Source of the DNA: JALZUR01 sp965205365
GTDB lineage: Bacteria > Bdellovibrionota > Bdellovibrionia > Bdellovibrionales > UBA1609
Assembly: GCA_965205365.1 (NCBI GenBank)
Contig: CBDBGT010000011.1
Span: forward strand, 62,001 to 126,000
Length of the DNA: 64,000 bases
Direction of reading: 5' to 3'
Shown here: piece by piece, positions 34,842 through 43,281 of the stretch
Layout: each line of letters begins with the position of its first letter
Numbering within the stretch: the first letter of the stretch is position 1
Translations under genes and position numbers: made by a program
Notes under the pieces: model-generated
Databases searched by the model: none
What the model saw: the letters and a program-made list of their open reading frames with translations, nothing else
What the model was told of the DNA's origin: nothing

Positions 34842-34955
34842 AACAGTTATTTTTTTATTCCAATATAATAAGTCGTCTCTAGATAAAGGCTTGAGGGATT
34901 TTGGGATTTTGCAAAGAGTCTAATAAAATACTCAGATGATAACAATACTATAAAT

Positions 34956-35951
34956 TTAGCCTGCGCCAATGGCTTTTTTAACATCTTTAAGTACCAGTCT
35001 TGTAACTTCTCGAGCTTTTAAAGCACCTTCTTTTAAAATGGTATTGAGCTCGTCTCTGTTTTCCATATAATGATTATATATTTCTCTAGGCCCTAGAAGC
35101 CTTTTATTCAAAACTTCAAAGAGCTCTTGTTTAGCCTCTCCCCAAGAAATTCCTTGGGCATATTTTTTTTCTAAACTTTGAATTTGTTCTCTATTTGCAA
35201 ATTCAGAATAAAGTTGAAAAATCAAACTTGTCTTTGTTTCCTTAGGCTCTCCAGGAAGAGAGGAGTCCGTTGTAATCTTCATAATTGCTTTTCTAAGTTT
35301 TTTTTCAGGTAAAAAAACTGGAATATGATTATTATAAGAGGTGCTCATTTTCCGCCCATCTAGTCCAGGAAGAAGCTTTCCACCTTTTTTAATCATAAGC
35401 TCAGGATAAACAAAAACATCATTTTGAAAAAGTCTATTAAACTTTCTAGCAACATCTCTTGCAATCTCTAGGTGTTGAGCATTGTCCTCTCCAACAGGAA
35501 CTTTGTTTGCATTAAATGCTAAGATATCTGCTGTCATTAAAAGTGGATAGGTAAATAACCCCATATTTACATCATCATCTAAATCAAGTTTCCCTGCTTC
35601 TTTATTTGAAGCAGTTTTAGCTTTATACGCATGTGCTCTATTGAGTAAACCTTTTGGAGTCACTGTTGCTAAAATCACTGAGATTTCCATAATTTCTGGA
35701 ATATCAGACTGTTTATAAAAAACAACTTTTTTAGGGTCTAAACCCAGAGCAAGCCAAGTTGCTGCAACTTCTGCTGTGGTGTCGACTAAAGTTTTAACAT
35801 CTTTAACAACATTTAATGCATGGTAATCTGCAATAAAAAAATATCCTACATCAACACTATCTTTAACCATATCTAACGCAGGCTCAATAGCGCCCACCCA
35901 ATTGCCCAGATGAATACCTGTTGCTTTAATTCCTGTAAGTACTTTTCCCAT
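34956..35951 (-). CDS. trpS: Tryptophanyl-tRNA synthetase
   Basis: Class I synthetase of about 331 residues. It has the HIGH-equivalent GIHLGNWVGA (about 11-20), ADYHAL, the Trp-binding YPLLMTADILAFNA, GEDNAQHLEIARD and the KMSKS-equivalent GRKMSTS. ATG 35951 (MGKVLTGIKATG) is preferred; the open extension to 35987 adds twelve residues not seen in the family. It stands alone between the accessory region and trhO, on the minus strand. Confidence 0.95.
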   Translation of the reverse strand: MGKVLTGIKATGIHLGNWVGAIEPALDMVKDSVDVGYFFIADYHALNVVKDVKTLVDTTAEVAATWLALGLDPKKVVFYKQSDIPEIMEISVILATVTPKGLLNRAHAYKAKTASNKEAGKLDLDDDVNMGLFTYPLLMTADILAFNANKVPVGEDNAQHLEIARDVARKFNRLFQNDVFVYPELMIKKGGKLLPGLDGRKMSTSYNNHIPVFLPEKKLRKAIMKITTDSSLPGEPKETKTSLIFQLYSEFANREQIQSLEKKYAQGISWGEAKQELFEVLNKRLLGPREIYNHYMENRDELNTILKEGALKAREVTRLVLKDVKKAIGAG

Positions 35952-36110
35952 ATATCGTATTGTATCTTGTATATAAAATTTAAACAAGAAAACCCATAAT
36001 TAATACTGATTTTATTACACGCTACACATTTTATTTTAGCAATTTAGTTTTAAAAAGATTGAAGAATAAAATAGATTTAAATTTGATCATAGTTTCATAC
36101 ATCACCATGT

Positions 36111-37076
36111 TTAATTTCCATATTTTATTCTTTTTGCGTCCTGGTGAATGGCTTTTGTTTTGTGTCCGTGCTTAAAATGATGAGCACAATTTTTTGAACA
36201 GGTTTGATACTTTTTTTCTTTATTCCAACAAATTTTACAAACTCCGTAAGATTCTAAGTCACACTGAATACAGTTAAATTGATTTTTTTTACAAGGTTGG
36301 CCACAATGTATACAAAGTACATATGTACTTGTGGATTCTAGATTTTGATTTACAGCAACTCTATGGTCGAAAACAAAACACTCACCAGTAAAGTGAGTAT
36401 TGGGATATTCAGCTAGATAATTTAATATTCCACCATTTAGTTGATGTATTTGTTTATACCCTTGTTCAGCCATTTCCAAGGAGCCTTTTTCACATCTAAT
36501 CCCACCAGTGCAGAATAAGAGAACAGGTTTATTTTTTTTAAGATTAGATTTTTTAACTAGGTCTGGAAACTGGGTAAATTCATTCATATTCCAATTCTGT
36601 GCATGAGTAAAAGTCCCCATTTTAACTTCAAAGTCATTTCTAACATCAATTAACTGCACATCAGGGTTATGATTTAAAAACTCATGCCACTGTTTTGGTG
36701 ATATATGTTTGATAGAATCTGGCTTTTTACTCTTTGGTGAGAGGTGTGTTTTACCAATGGTAACGATTTCTTCTCGAAGTTTTACTTTCATTCGCCTAAA
36801 TGGATTGAGTCCATAGGTAGAACTGTTTTTAAAAGTAATTTTTTTTCCAGAAAGTGTGTTTAAATGGCTTTTAAAAAAGTTTAAAGGGCTGTGTGAAGCC
36901 ACCGTACCGTTAAAGCCTTCAGTTGAAATTATGATTAGGCCCTTAATATTATTATTATCGCACCATGTTTTTAGTAGAGCTCCATGTTTTTTAATGGAAT
37001 GATTTTTAGGCCAGTTAAAAAACTTATAAAAAGTTGTAACATAATATTTCTTTTGTACTTTTTTATCTTTTGTCAT
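36111..37076 (-). CDS. trhO: tRNA uridine-34 hydroxylase TrhO (rhodanese-domain protein)
   Basis: The protein has about 321 residues, an N-terminal acylphosphatase-like domain (TEGFNGTVA) and a rhodanese domain (VQLIDVRNDFEVKMG; active Cys in FCTGGIRCEKGS). A C-terminal Cys-rich zinc region follows (CIHCGQPC...CIQC...CKICW...C). This is the YceA/UPF0176/TrhO layout; the enzyme hydroxylates U34 in tRNA. The start is ATG 37076 (MTKDKK); an ATG six codons upstream is possible. It is divergent from the ABC transporter. Confidence 0.9.
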   Translation of the reverse strand: MTKDKKVQKKYYVTTFYKFFNWPKNHSIKKHGALLKTWCDNNNIKGLIIISTEGFNGTVASHSPLNFFKSHLNTLSGKKITFKNSSTYGLNPFRRMKVKLREEIVTIGKTHLSPKSKKPDSIKHISPKQWHEFLNHNPDVQLIDVRNDFEVKMGTFTHAQNWNMNEFTQFPDLVKKSNLKKNKPVLLFCTGGIRCEKGSLEMAEQGYKQIHQLNGGILNYLAEYPNTHFTGECFVFDHRVAVNQNLESTSTYVLCIHCGQPCKKNQFNCIQCDLESYGVCKICWNKEKKYQTCSKNCAHHFKHGHKTKAIHQDAKRIKYGN

Positions 37077-37121
37077 AAAAAGAATTAATAACAATTAATA
37101 AAGGGTCATTCAACAATTGAT

Positions 37122-38021
37122 ATGGAAAAACCTCTTGAAATAAAAAATGTAACAAAAAAGTATAATGATTTTGTTGCTGTAAATAACGTGAGCTTTGATT
37201 TAGAAAGTGGAGAAATTTTTGGACTTTTAGGGCCCAATGGTGCAGGGAAAACGACTTTAATCTCTTGTATGATAACCCTTGAACCAATGACAAGAGGAGT
37301 GGTGAAAGTTTTAGGTTATGATATTTATCAGAACCCTAAAATCGCTAAAACTTTTTTAGGGTATGTGGCCCAAGAAGTTATCAATCATGGGTATTTTACT
37401 GTTAGAGAAATACTTCAATTTTATTCTGGTTACTTTGGCTTCTTACAAAACAATGAGAGAATAGAGTATTTATTAGAGAAACTTACATTAAGCGAGCACA
37501 AAGATAAGAACGTAAAACAATTAAGTGGTGGAATGAAAAAAAGACTTATGATTGCAAAAGCTTTGGTTCATAATCCTAAAGTTTTACTATTAGATGAGCC
37601 TACAGCTGGTGTAGATATAGAACTTCGAAATTCATTGTGGGAATTTGTATTAGAACTTAAAAAAGCAGGGACAACAGTTCTTTTAACCACACATTACCTA
37701 GAAGAAGCTGAAAATCTTTGTGATAGAGTAGCAGTTATAGATCATGGAGAGATAAAAAAAATAGGAAAAACAGGGGATTTAATTTCAGAATTAACGTTTA
37801 GAAAATTAGAGATTCAAACAAATTCAAGAGTAAAATTGAATGAGTCAGAGTATATAAAAGAACAAACTGACACAAGAATTTGTGTAGAGTTTCCATCAAA
37901 GTTTCAAGTAGGTGAGATTTTATTAAAGATAGGGCTGGATTTTGATAAAGTTATAGACTTACAGTTAAAAGAGGGGTCTTTAGAAGAAGCTTTTTTAAGA
38001 ATTTTAGGAGGAAAATCATAA
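37122..38021 (+). CDS. ABC transporter ATP-binding protein (ABC-2/DrrA type)
   Basis: The 299-residue ATPase has Walker A GPNGAGKTT (about 36-44), Q-loop YVAQEV, signature LSGGMKKRL (about 139), Walker B LLLDEPTAGVD and the H-loop TTHYLEEA. It pairs with the membrane subunit that follows (stop and start overlap: TAATG). The extended C-terminus and ABC-2 partner suggest an exporter of drugs, polysaccharide or lipid; the substrate is unknown. Confidence 0.93.
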   Translation: MEKPLEIKNVTKKYNDFVAVNNVSFDLESGEIFGLLGPNGAGKTTLISCMITLEPMTRGVVKVLGYDIYQNPKIAKTFLGYVAQEVINHGYFTVREILQFYSGYFGFLQNNERIEYLLEKLTLSEHKDKNVKQLSGGMKKRLMIAKALVHNPKVLLLDEPTAGVDIELRNSLWEFVLELKKAGTTVLLTTHYLEEAENLCDRVAVIDHGEIKKIGKTGDLISELTFRKLEIQTNSRVKLNESEYIKEQTDTRICVEFPSKFQVGEILLKIGLDFDKVIDLQLKEGSLEEAFLRILGGKS

Positions 38022-38821
38022 TGTTTTCTAATAAACAAAATATTCGATTCAATCCGTTTTTAATGCTTTTTTGGAAAGAGATAAGAAGATTTTTTAAAGT
38101 AGCTGTTCAAACAGTGCTTACTCCATCAATCAATTCAAGTCTTTATCTTATTATATTTGGAGTAAGTCTTGGGGTTAGTATTGATACAGGATTTGATATT
38201 CCATATTTGGCTTTTTTGATTTCAGGCCTTGTGATGATGTCGTGTTTAAATAATTCATTTCAAAATACATCTGCGTCCATTGTTAGTGGTAAATTTTCAG
38301 GAGATTTAGAGGATTTAAAAGTTGTGCCATTAAGTCAGCAGCAAATCATATGGGCAATGTGTTTTGGTGGTATGACAAGAGGTATATTGGTTTCAGGTGT
38401 AAACCTTTTAGTAGGTCAGGGGTTTTATTATTTACATTTTGGGTATTTTATGAGTATTCATTCACTATTTATTTTAGTGTTTTTTCTCATTACCGGCGCT
38501 CTAGTGTATGCAAAACTTGGTATTTTTGTAGCTTTTTTATCAAAAACCTTTGATCAAATGAGTGCTGTTGCAGCGTTTGTACTGCAACCACTTGCATTTT
38601 TAGGTGGGGTCTTTTTTAGTTTAAATAATTTAAGTTCTTTTTGGAAGCAGATATCATTGTTTAATCCTGTGCTTTATTTAATAAATGGGGTTAGATATAG
38701 TATTTTAGGTGTATCAGACGTGCCCATTAAGTCTTCTATTATTGTAGCATTAATAAGTTTAATTATTTTTCATGGGCTTGTGGTATTTACATTGAGTCGT
38801 AGTAATTTTAAAAGATGGTAG
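38021..38821 (+). CDS. ABC-2 type transporter permease
   Basis: The 266-residue protein has six hydrophobic segments and the ABC-2 motif near the end (LFNPVLYLINGVRYSILG). LQPLAFLGGVFFSL is also typical. It overlaps the ATPase gene by one base and forms the membrane half of the same exporter. Confidence 0.92.
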   Translation: MFSNKQNIRFNPFLMLFWKEIRRFFKVAVQTVLTPSINSSLYLIIFGVSLGVSIDTGFDIPYLAFLISGLVMMSCLNNSFQNTSASIVSGKFSGDLEDLKVVPLSQQQIIWAMCFGGMTRGILVSGVNLLVGQGFYYLHFGYFMSIHSLFILVFFLITGALVYAKLGIFVAFLSKTFDQMSAVAAFVLQPLAFLGGVFFSLNNLSSFWKQISLFNPVLYLINGVRYSILGVSDVPIKSSIIVALISLIIFHGLVVFTLSRSNFKRW

Positions 38822-38839
38822 TGAGTAAGGTGGTAAAAG

Positions 38840-40165
38840 ATGTTTGAAAATCTTTCAAGTAAAGTTTTAGGGTCTATAGCAAAGCTTAGAACAATAAAAA
38901 TTACAGAAGCGCATTTAGATGATGTTTTAAAAGAAATTAGAATGGCTTTGTTAGAAGCTGATGTGAATTTCATGGTTGTGAAAAAATTTATAGAGCGAGT
39001 TAAAGAACAGGCTTTAGGTGAAGTGGTTTTAAAGTCAATAACTCCAGATCAACAATTTATAAAAATTGTTAATGATGAACTTATAAGAGTTTTAGGTGGT
39101 GAAACCTTTTATATAGACTTAAAGAAAACACCTTCTAGAATAATGCTTGTGGGACTTCAAGGGATGGGAAAGACTACTACAGCAGGAAAGCTTTCTTTAT
39201 TTATTAGAAAAAAGTTTAAAAAAACAGTTGGACTTATTCCCTTAGATCTTCAAAGGCCAGCAGCTGTTGAGCAATTAAGCATTTTAGCAAAACAAACAGA
39301 CACACCATTTTACTACGCTGATATGTCACTATCAGTGGTTGAAAATTATAAAAATGCTGAAAAATGGGCTGAAGAAAATAATATCGAAGTTTTAATATTA
39401 GATACGGCAGGAAGGCTTCAAATTCATGAAGAATTAATGGGAGAGCTTAAGGAGCTTAAACACTTGTGTAAGCCTTCTGAAGTTTTATTAGTATCAGATG
39501 CTATGTTGGGTCAACAGTCAGTAAGTGTTGCTCAAGGCTTTGATAAAAAATTAGGACTTACAGGGCTTGTTCTTACTAAATTTGATGGTGATGCTAGAGG
39601 TGGTGGAGCACTGAGTATTAGAGAGGCCACAGGGGTTGCTATAAAGCTAATTGGAACAGGTGAGAAATTATCTGCTCTAGAAGTTTTTCATCCAGATAGA
39701 CTGGCTGGAAGAATTTTAGATAAGGGTGATGTTGTTTCCTTAGTTGAGAGAGCTGAAGAAGTAGTGGACCAGAAAGAGGCTATGGAGTCGGCTAAAAAAA
39801 TGTCAAAGGGCAAGTTCACTGTTGAAGATTTTTTAAAACAACTTCATATGATGAAAAAAATGGGGGGCTTAACATCTATTATGGGTATGCTTCCAGGGGC
39901 AGGCCAGATGATGAAGCAGGTAAAAGGAATGGCTCCCCCTGAAAACGAAATGAAAAAAATTGAGGCTATTATTCATTCAATGACCATGAGTGAACGGAAA
40001 AATCATAAGATTCTTAATGGCTCAAGACGCCTTAGAATTGCTAAAGGTTCAGGCACTAGAGTTCAAGATGTGAATAAATTTGTAAAACAATTTGAGCAAA
40101 GTCAAAAAATCATGGCTCAAATGATGAAAAAAGGTGGGAATCCTATGGATAGAATGTCTTTTTAA
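38840..40165 (+). CDS. ffh: Signal recognition particle protein Ffh
   Basis: The 441-residue protein has an N domain and a GTPase G domain with GLQGMGKTTTAGKL (G1; about 107-120), DLQRPAA, DTAGRL (G3) and TKFDGDARGGGAL (G4). The methionine-rich M domain is QLHMMKKMGG...MLPGAGQMMKQVK. It binds 4.5S RNA and signal peptides and works with FtsY. It heads the conserved cluster ffh-rpsP-khpA-rimM-trmD-rplS-rnhB. Confidence 0.97.
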   Translation: MFENLSSKVLGSIAKLRTIKITEAHLDDVLKEIRMALLEADVNFMVVKKFIERVKEQALGEVVLKSITPDQQFIKIVNDELIRVLGGETFYIDLKKTPSRIMLVGLQGMGKTTTAGKLSLFIRKKFKKTVGLIPLDLQRPAAVEQLSILAKQTDTPFYYADMSLSVVENYKNAEKWAEENNIEVLILDTAGRLQIHEELMGELKELKHLCKPSEVLLVSDAMLGQQSVSVAQGFDKKLGLTGLVLTKFDGDARGGGALSIREATGVAIKLIGTGEKLSALEVFHPDRLAGRILDKGDVVSLVERAEEVVDQKEAMESAKKMSKGKFTVEDFLKQLHMMKKMGGLTSIMGMLPGAGQMMKQVKGMAPPENEMKKIEAIIHSMTMSERKNHKILNGSRRLRIAKGSGTRVQDVNKFVKQFEQSQKIMAQMMKKGGNPMDRMSF

Positions 40166-40265
40166 TAGTAAAAGCTTTAAATTTAAAGGGAATTGAGCTT
40201 GTTTGGGCTTGATCTGGTAAGAGGAGTTTAGTATGACTCTTTCTTTGGCTGGGAGATTATTGTAA

Positions 40266-40514
40266 ATGGTTGTTATAAGATTATCGCGTCAAGGCTCAAA
40301 ACATGATCCTAAATACAGGGTTATGGTGGCGGACTCAAAAAGAGCTAGAGATGGAAAATTTATTGAAATAGTAGGGCGGTACAGTCCTTTGGCTAGAGGA
40401 AATGAAAAAAAAATTGATTTAAAATTAGATCGTATTCAAGATTGGATTAACAAAGGTGCACAACCTTCTGATACTGTAAAGTTTCTCATAAAAAAAGTTG
40501 AGCAGTCAGCATAA
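40266..40514 (+). CDS. rpsP: 30S ribosomal protein S16
   Basis: 82 residues: MVVIRLSRQGSKHDPKYRVM, ADSKRARDGKFIEIVGRY, and GAQPSDTVKFLIKK near the end, all diagnostic of S16. It lies in the standard position between ffh and the KH-domain gene. Confidence 0.97.
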   Translation: MVVIRLSRQGSKHDPKYRVMVADSKRARDGKFIEIVGRYSPLARGNEKKIDLKLDRIQDWINKGAQPSDTVKFLIKKVEQSA

Positions 40515-40568
40515 AGTGCTCTAGCTGTTTGAATACTAGAAAATTTTTAACAAAGAGGGGGGTCTGAA

Positions 40569-40811
40569 ATGGGAGAAAATTTAAAAGAATTAGTGGAGTT
40601 TATGGCTAAATCACTAGTTGATGATCCTGACAGTGTTGAAGTTAAAGAGGTTCCTGGTGAGCAAACCACGGTATATGAACTAAAAGTGGCTAAAGAAGAT
40701 TTGGGAAAAGTAATTGGTAAACAAGGACGTACAGCTCATTCCATGAGAACAATTCTCACTGCTGCAAGTACTAAAATACAGAGACGCACAGCTTTAGAAA
40801 TTATTGAGTAA
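40569..40811 (+). CDS. khpA: KH-domain RNA-binding protein KhpA
   Basis: The 80-residue single KH domain has the GxxG loop in GKVIGKQGRTAHSMRTIL. It is small and conserved beside rpsP in many bacteria. It binds RNA and probably acts with KhpB; targets here are unknown. AGAGGGGGGT precedes the ATG. Confidence 0.92.
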   Translation: MGENLKELVEFMAKSLVDDPDSVEVKEVPGEQTTVYELKVAKEDLGKVIGKQGRTAHSMRTILTAASTKIQRRTALEIIE

Positions 40812-40839
40812 AACTTAGTAAATTATATTTAGATAATTT

Positions 40840-40872
40840 AAAAGTCAGGGTTTAGCTCTGACTTTTTTTTTA
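40840..40872 (+). terminator. Intrinsic terminator between khpA and rimM
   Basis: AAAAGTCAG (40840-40848) pairs with CTGACTTTT (40858-40866), followed by a run of T. It is well placed to end or attenuate the ffh-rpsP-khpA transcript before rimM. Confidence 0.85.
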
Positions 40873-40890
40873 AATCTGGAGAAGATATTA

Positions 40891-41418
40891 TTGGAAAATA
40901 AACTTTTGAAAATTGGATTTATTTTAAAAGCACATGGAATTAAAGGGGAAGTTTTTTTAAAAATCTTTGATAAAGAGGATTCCTATATCAAAGAAGGGAT
41001 TAAACTAGTTTTAGATGCCAAGACCTATGTCGTTAAAAAGCTTAGAAGGGCTAGTGGGGGGTTAATCGTTAAACTTATAGGAGTGGATACTAGAAACCAT
41101 TCAGATCTTTTAAAAGGGTTTGAGGTTTTTGTAGGAAAAGATGTTTTTAAAAATTCTTTAAAAAATAAAGAGGTTTATTTAAACCAGCTAAAAGGCTTTA
41201 AAATTTTTTTAAAAGAAGATTTAAAAGGTGTTGTTTCAGGGTTTTCACAAACACCAGCTCATGACCTTTTAGTTGTAGACTTGATTTCTGGAGGCGTTGT
41301 TGAGATTCCATATGTTAGTAGTTTTATTATTGAAATCAATAATTTAGAGAAAACTATTAAAGTCAATTGTCCTAAGGATCTTTTTGATGAAGACTTTTTA
41401 AGTGGAGCAAAGAAATGA
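40891..41418 (+). CDS. rimM: Ribosome maturation factor RimM
   Basis: The 175-residue protein starts KIGFILKAHGIKGEVFLKIF (the RimM G.I...HG..GE motif) and has the PRC-barrel part YLNQLKGFKIF and AHDLLVVD...VEIPYVSSFI. It binds S19 during 30S assembly. TTG start at 40891 with GGAGAAG upstream. Its stop overlaps the trmD start by 4 bases. Confidence 0.92.
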   Translation: MENKLLKIGFILKAHGIKGEVFLKIFDKEDSYIKEGIKLVLDAKTYVVKKLRRASGGLIVKLIGVDTRNHSDLLKGFEVFVGKDVFKNSLKNKEVYLNQLKGFKIFLKEDLKGVVSGFSQTPAHDLLVVDLISGGVVEIPYVSSFIIEINNLEKTIKVNCPKDLFDEDFLSGAKK

Positions 41419-42152
41419 AAATAGGTGTGGTCACCTTATTTCCAGATATTATTAAACCCCTACAATCTCAGCTATCTTTTGGTCTAGTGGGTAAGGCTTT
41501 TGAAGATGGAAAAGTTAAACTCTTTGTAGAGGACTTAAGGGAGTCTGGAGAGGGGAAATATAAAGTTGTTGATGATAGTCTTTATGGTGGTGGAAGTGGA
41601 ATGGTGCTAAAACCAGAGCCTATTAAAAAGGCTTTTAATAATCTTTTATTGAAAATGAACCTTAATAGATCTGAGGTTAAAACCATTTACACATGTCCTT
41701 CAGGAGAGCTTTGGACTCAAAAAAAAGCTGAATATATTATAAAAAAAGAGCATAAAGGTTTGATAATACTTTGTGGCAGGTATGCAGGAGCAGATTTTCG
41801 TGTGGTTAAAGAGCTCTTTGATGAAAGAATTTCTTTAGGTCCTTTTATTTTAAATGGTGGTGAGCTTCCAGCACTTTGTCTTATTGAAACCTTAGTAAGG
41901 ATAATTCCTGGTGTTTTAGGGAACATAGAGTCTGTGGAAATGGACTCTTTTTCAGAAAAATTCTTGGCTATCCAAGCACAGCCTTATACAAAGCCTCAAG
42001 TATGGGAGGGGCTTAGTGTTCCAGAGGTTTTGCTGTCAGGGGATCATAAAAAAATAAAGGCTTATAGGGTAGCAGAGTCAGCAAAAAAAACCTCTAAATG
42101 GTTTAAAAATGCTTGTGAGTCAATCAAAGCATGTTTAAAAAATATTGAGTAA
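41415..42152 (+). CDS. trmD: tRNA (guanine-N1)-methyltransferase TrmD
   Basis: This 245-residue SPOUT (knotted) enzyme methylates G37. Motifs are VTLFPDIIKPL, DDSLYGGGSGMVLKPEP, LCGRYAGADFRV (usual form CGRYEG.D.R), LGPFILNGGELPAL and QAQPYTKP. Glu in CGRYEG is replaced by Ala in this protein, which is worth noting. Translationally coupled to rimM (ATGA). Confidence 0.94.
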   Translation: MKIGVVTLFPDIIKPLQSQLSFGLVGKAFEDGKVKLFVEDLRESGEGKYKVVDDSLYGGGSGMVLKPEPIKKAFNNLLLKMNLNRSEVKTIYTCPSGELWTQKKAEYIIKKEHKGLIILCGRYAGADFRVVKELFDERISLGPFILNGGELPALCLIETLVRIIPGVLGNIESVEMDSFSEKFLAIQAQPYTKPQVWEGLSVPEVLLSGDHKKIKAYRVAESAKKTSKWFKNACESIKACLKNIE

Positions 42153-42162
42153 CCATCTTTTC

Positions 42163-42191
42163 TTGACCATTATTTTATCCAGTGGTATGAA
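42163..42191 (+). promoter_or_regulatory. Sigma-70-type promoter for rplS
   Basis: TTGACC (42163-42168), a 17-base spacer and TATGAA (42186-42191) lie 38 bases upstream of the rplS start. It would allow L19 to be made separately from trmD. Confidence 0.6.
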
Positions 42192-42228
42192 CTACTGTTT
42201 TTAAGAAGGGTATTCAAAGGATTTAGAT

Positions 42229-42594
42229 ATGAATTTTGTAGAAAAAGTTGCAGATATCTTTAAGACTAAAAAAGATTTACCTAAATTTAATACAGGTGAT
42301 ACCGTTACTGTTTATGTTAAAATTAAAGAGGGTGAAAAAGAAAGAGTTCAGCTTTTTAAAGGTAATGTTATTAAAATTCAAGGTTCAGGAATAGGAAGAA
42401 CATTTACTGTTAGAAAAATGTCAGGTCAGTTTGGTGTGGAAAGAACTTGGCCATTGGCAAGTCCTGCTATTAGTAAAATTGAACTTTTAGTAAAAGGTAA
42501 GGTTAAACGTTCTAAGATTTTTTATCTACGTAATTTAAGAGGAAGAGCTGCAAGAATTGAATCAGAACTTACTGTAAGTAAAAAAAATAAATAA
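42229..42594 (+). CDS. rplS: 50S ribosomal protein L19
   Basis: 121 residues: NFVEKVADIFKTKKDLPKF, FNTGDTVTVYVKIKEG, ERVQLFKGNVIKIQGSG, FTVRKMS, and FYLRNLRGRAARI at the end. These are the full set of L19 marks. It lies in the conserved position after trmD, with its own promoter. Confidence 0.97.
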   Translation: MNFVEKVADIFKTKKDLPKFNTGDTVTVYVKIKEGEKERVQLFKGNVIKIQGSGIGRTFTVRKMSGQFGVERTWPLASPAISKIELLVKGKVKRSKIFYLRNLRGRAARIESELTVSKKNK

Positions 42595-42600
42595 TTTATC

Positions 42601-43185
42601 TTGAGTTTAATTATAGGCATTGATGAAGTTGGACGAGGTTGTTTGTTTGGTCCTGTTGTTGCTTGTGCAGTGGCGTTTAATCCTAAAAATCCTATTCCCC
42701 ATGGCCTAACAGATTCTAAAAAATTAAGAGCAAAAAAAAGAAAGGAATTTAGTGAAATAATAATCCAAAGTCATTATTATGGAATTGGCTACTCCTCCTC
42801 TAAAGAGATAGATGATTTAAATATTCTTAAGGCTTCACTTCTTGCTATGAAAAGAGCATATGAGAAACTTATGTTTGAAATAAAAGATGAAAGTGTAAAG
42901 GGTGTTAGGATTGATGGTATTTGGAAAATACCGGGCCTAAATTCAAAGCTTAAGCAGACTACTATAATTAAAGGTGATTTAAATGATATTACTATAGGTG
43001 CTGCTTCAATTGTAGCTAAAGTATATAGAGATGAACTTATGGAAAAAATGGAAAGGCTTTATCCTGGCTATGGGCTTTTAAAACATAAAGGTTATCCAAC
43101 AAAACTACATAAAAAAGCTATTTTAAAACAAGGGGTTACAGATCAACATAGAAAAACTTTTAAAGGTGTTAGAGAAAGGCTATGA
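42601..43185 (+). CDS. rnhB: Ribonuclease HII
   Basis: The 194-residue protein has the catalytic GIDEVGRGCLFGPVVACAV (Asp and Glu near the start), DSKKLRAKKR, the Asp in VRIDGIW and ASIVAKVYRDELM, ending with the HKGYPTK...GVTDQHRKTFKGV stretch. It removes RNA from RNA-DNA hybrids. TTG start 6 bases after rplS. Confidence 0.94.
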   Translation: MSLIIGIDEVGRGCLFGPVVACAVAFNPKNPIPHGLTDSKKLRAKKRKEFSEIIIQSHYYGIGYSSSKEIDDLNILKASLLAMKRAYEKLMFEIKDESVKGVRIDGIWKIPGLNSKLKQTTIIKGDLNDITIGAASIVAKVYRDELMEKMERLYPGYGLLKHKGYPTKLHKKAILKQGVTDQHRKTFKGVRERL

Positions 43186-43281
43186 TTATAGAATAGCAGT
43201 AATAAACACAGATGCTTATCTTACAGGTGGCGGGTTTGTTCATGGTGTTTTAACACATTCAGGATATATACAGTAGATTCA

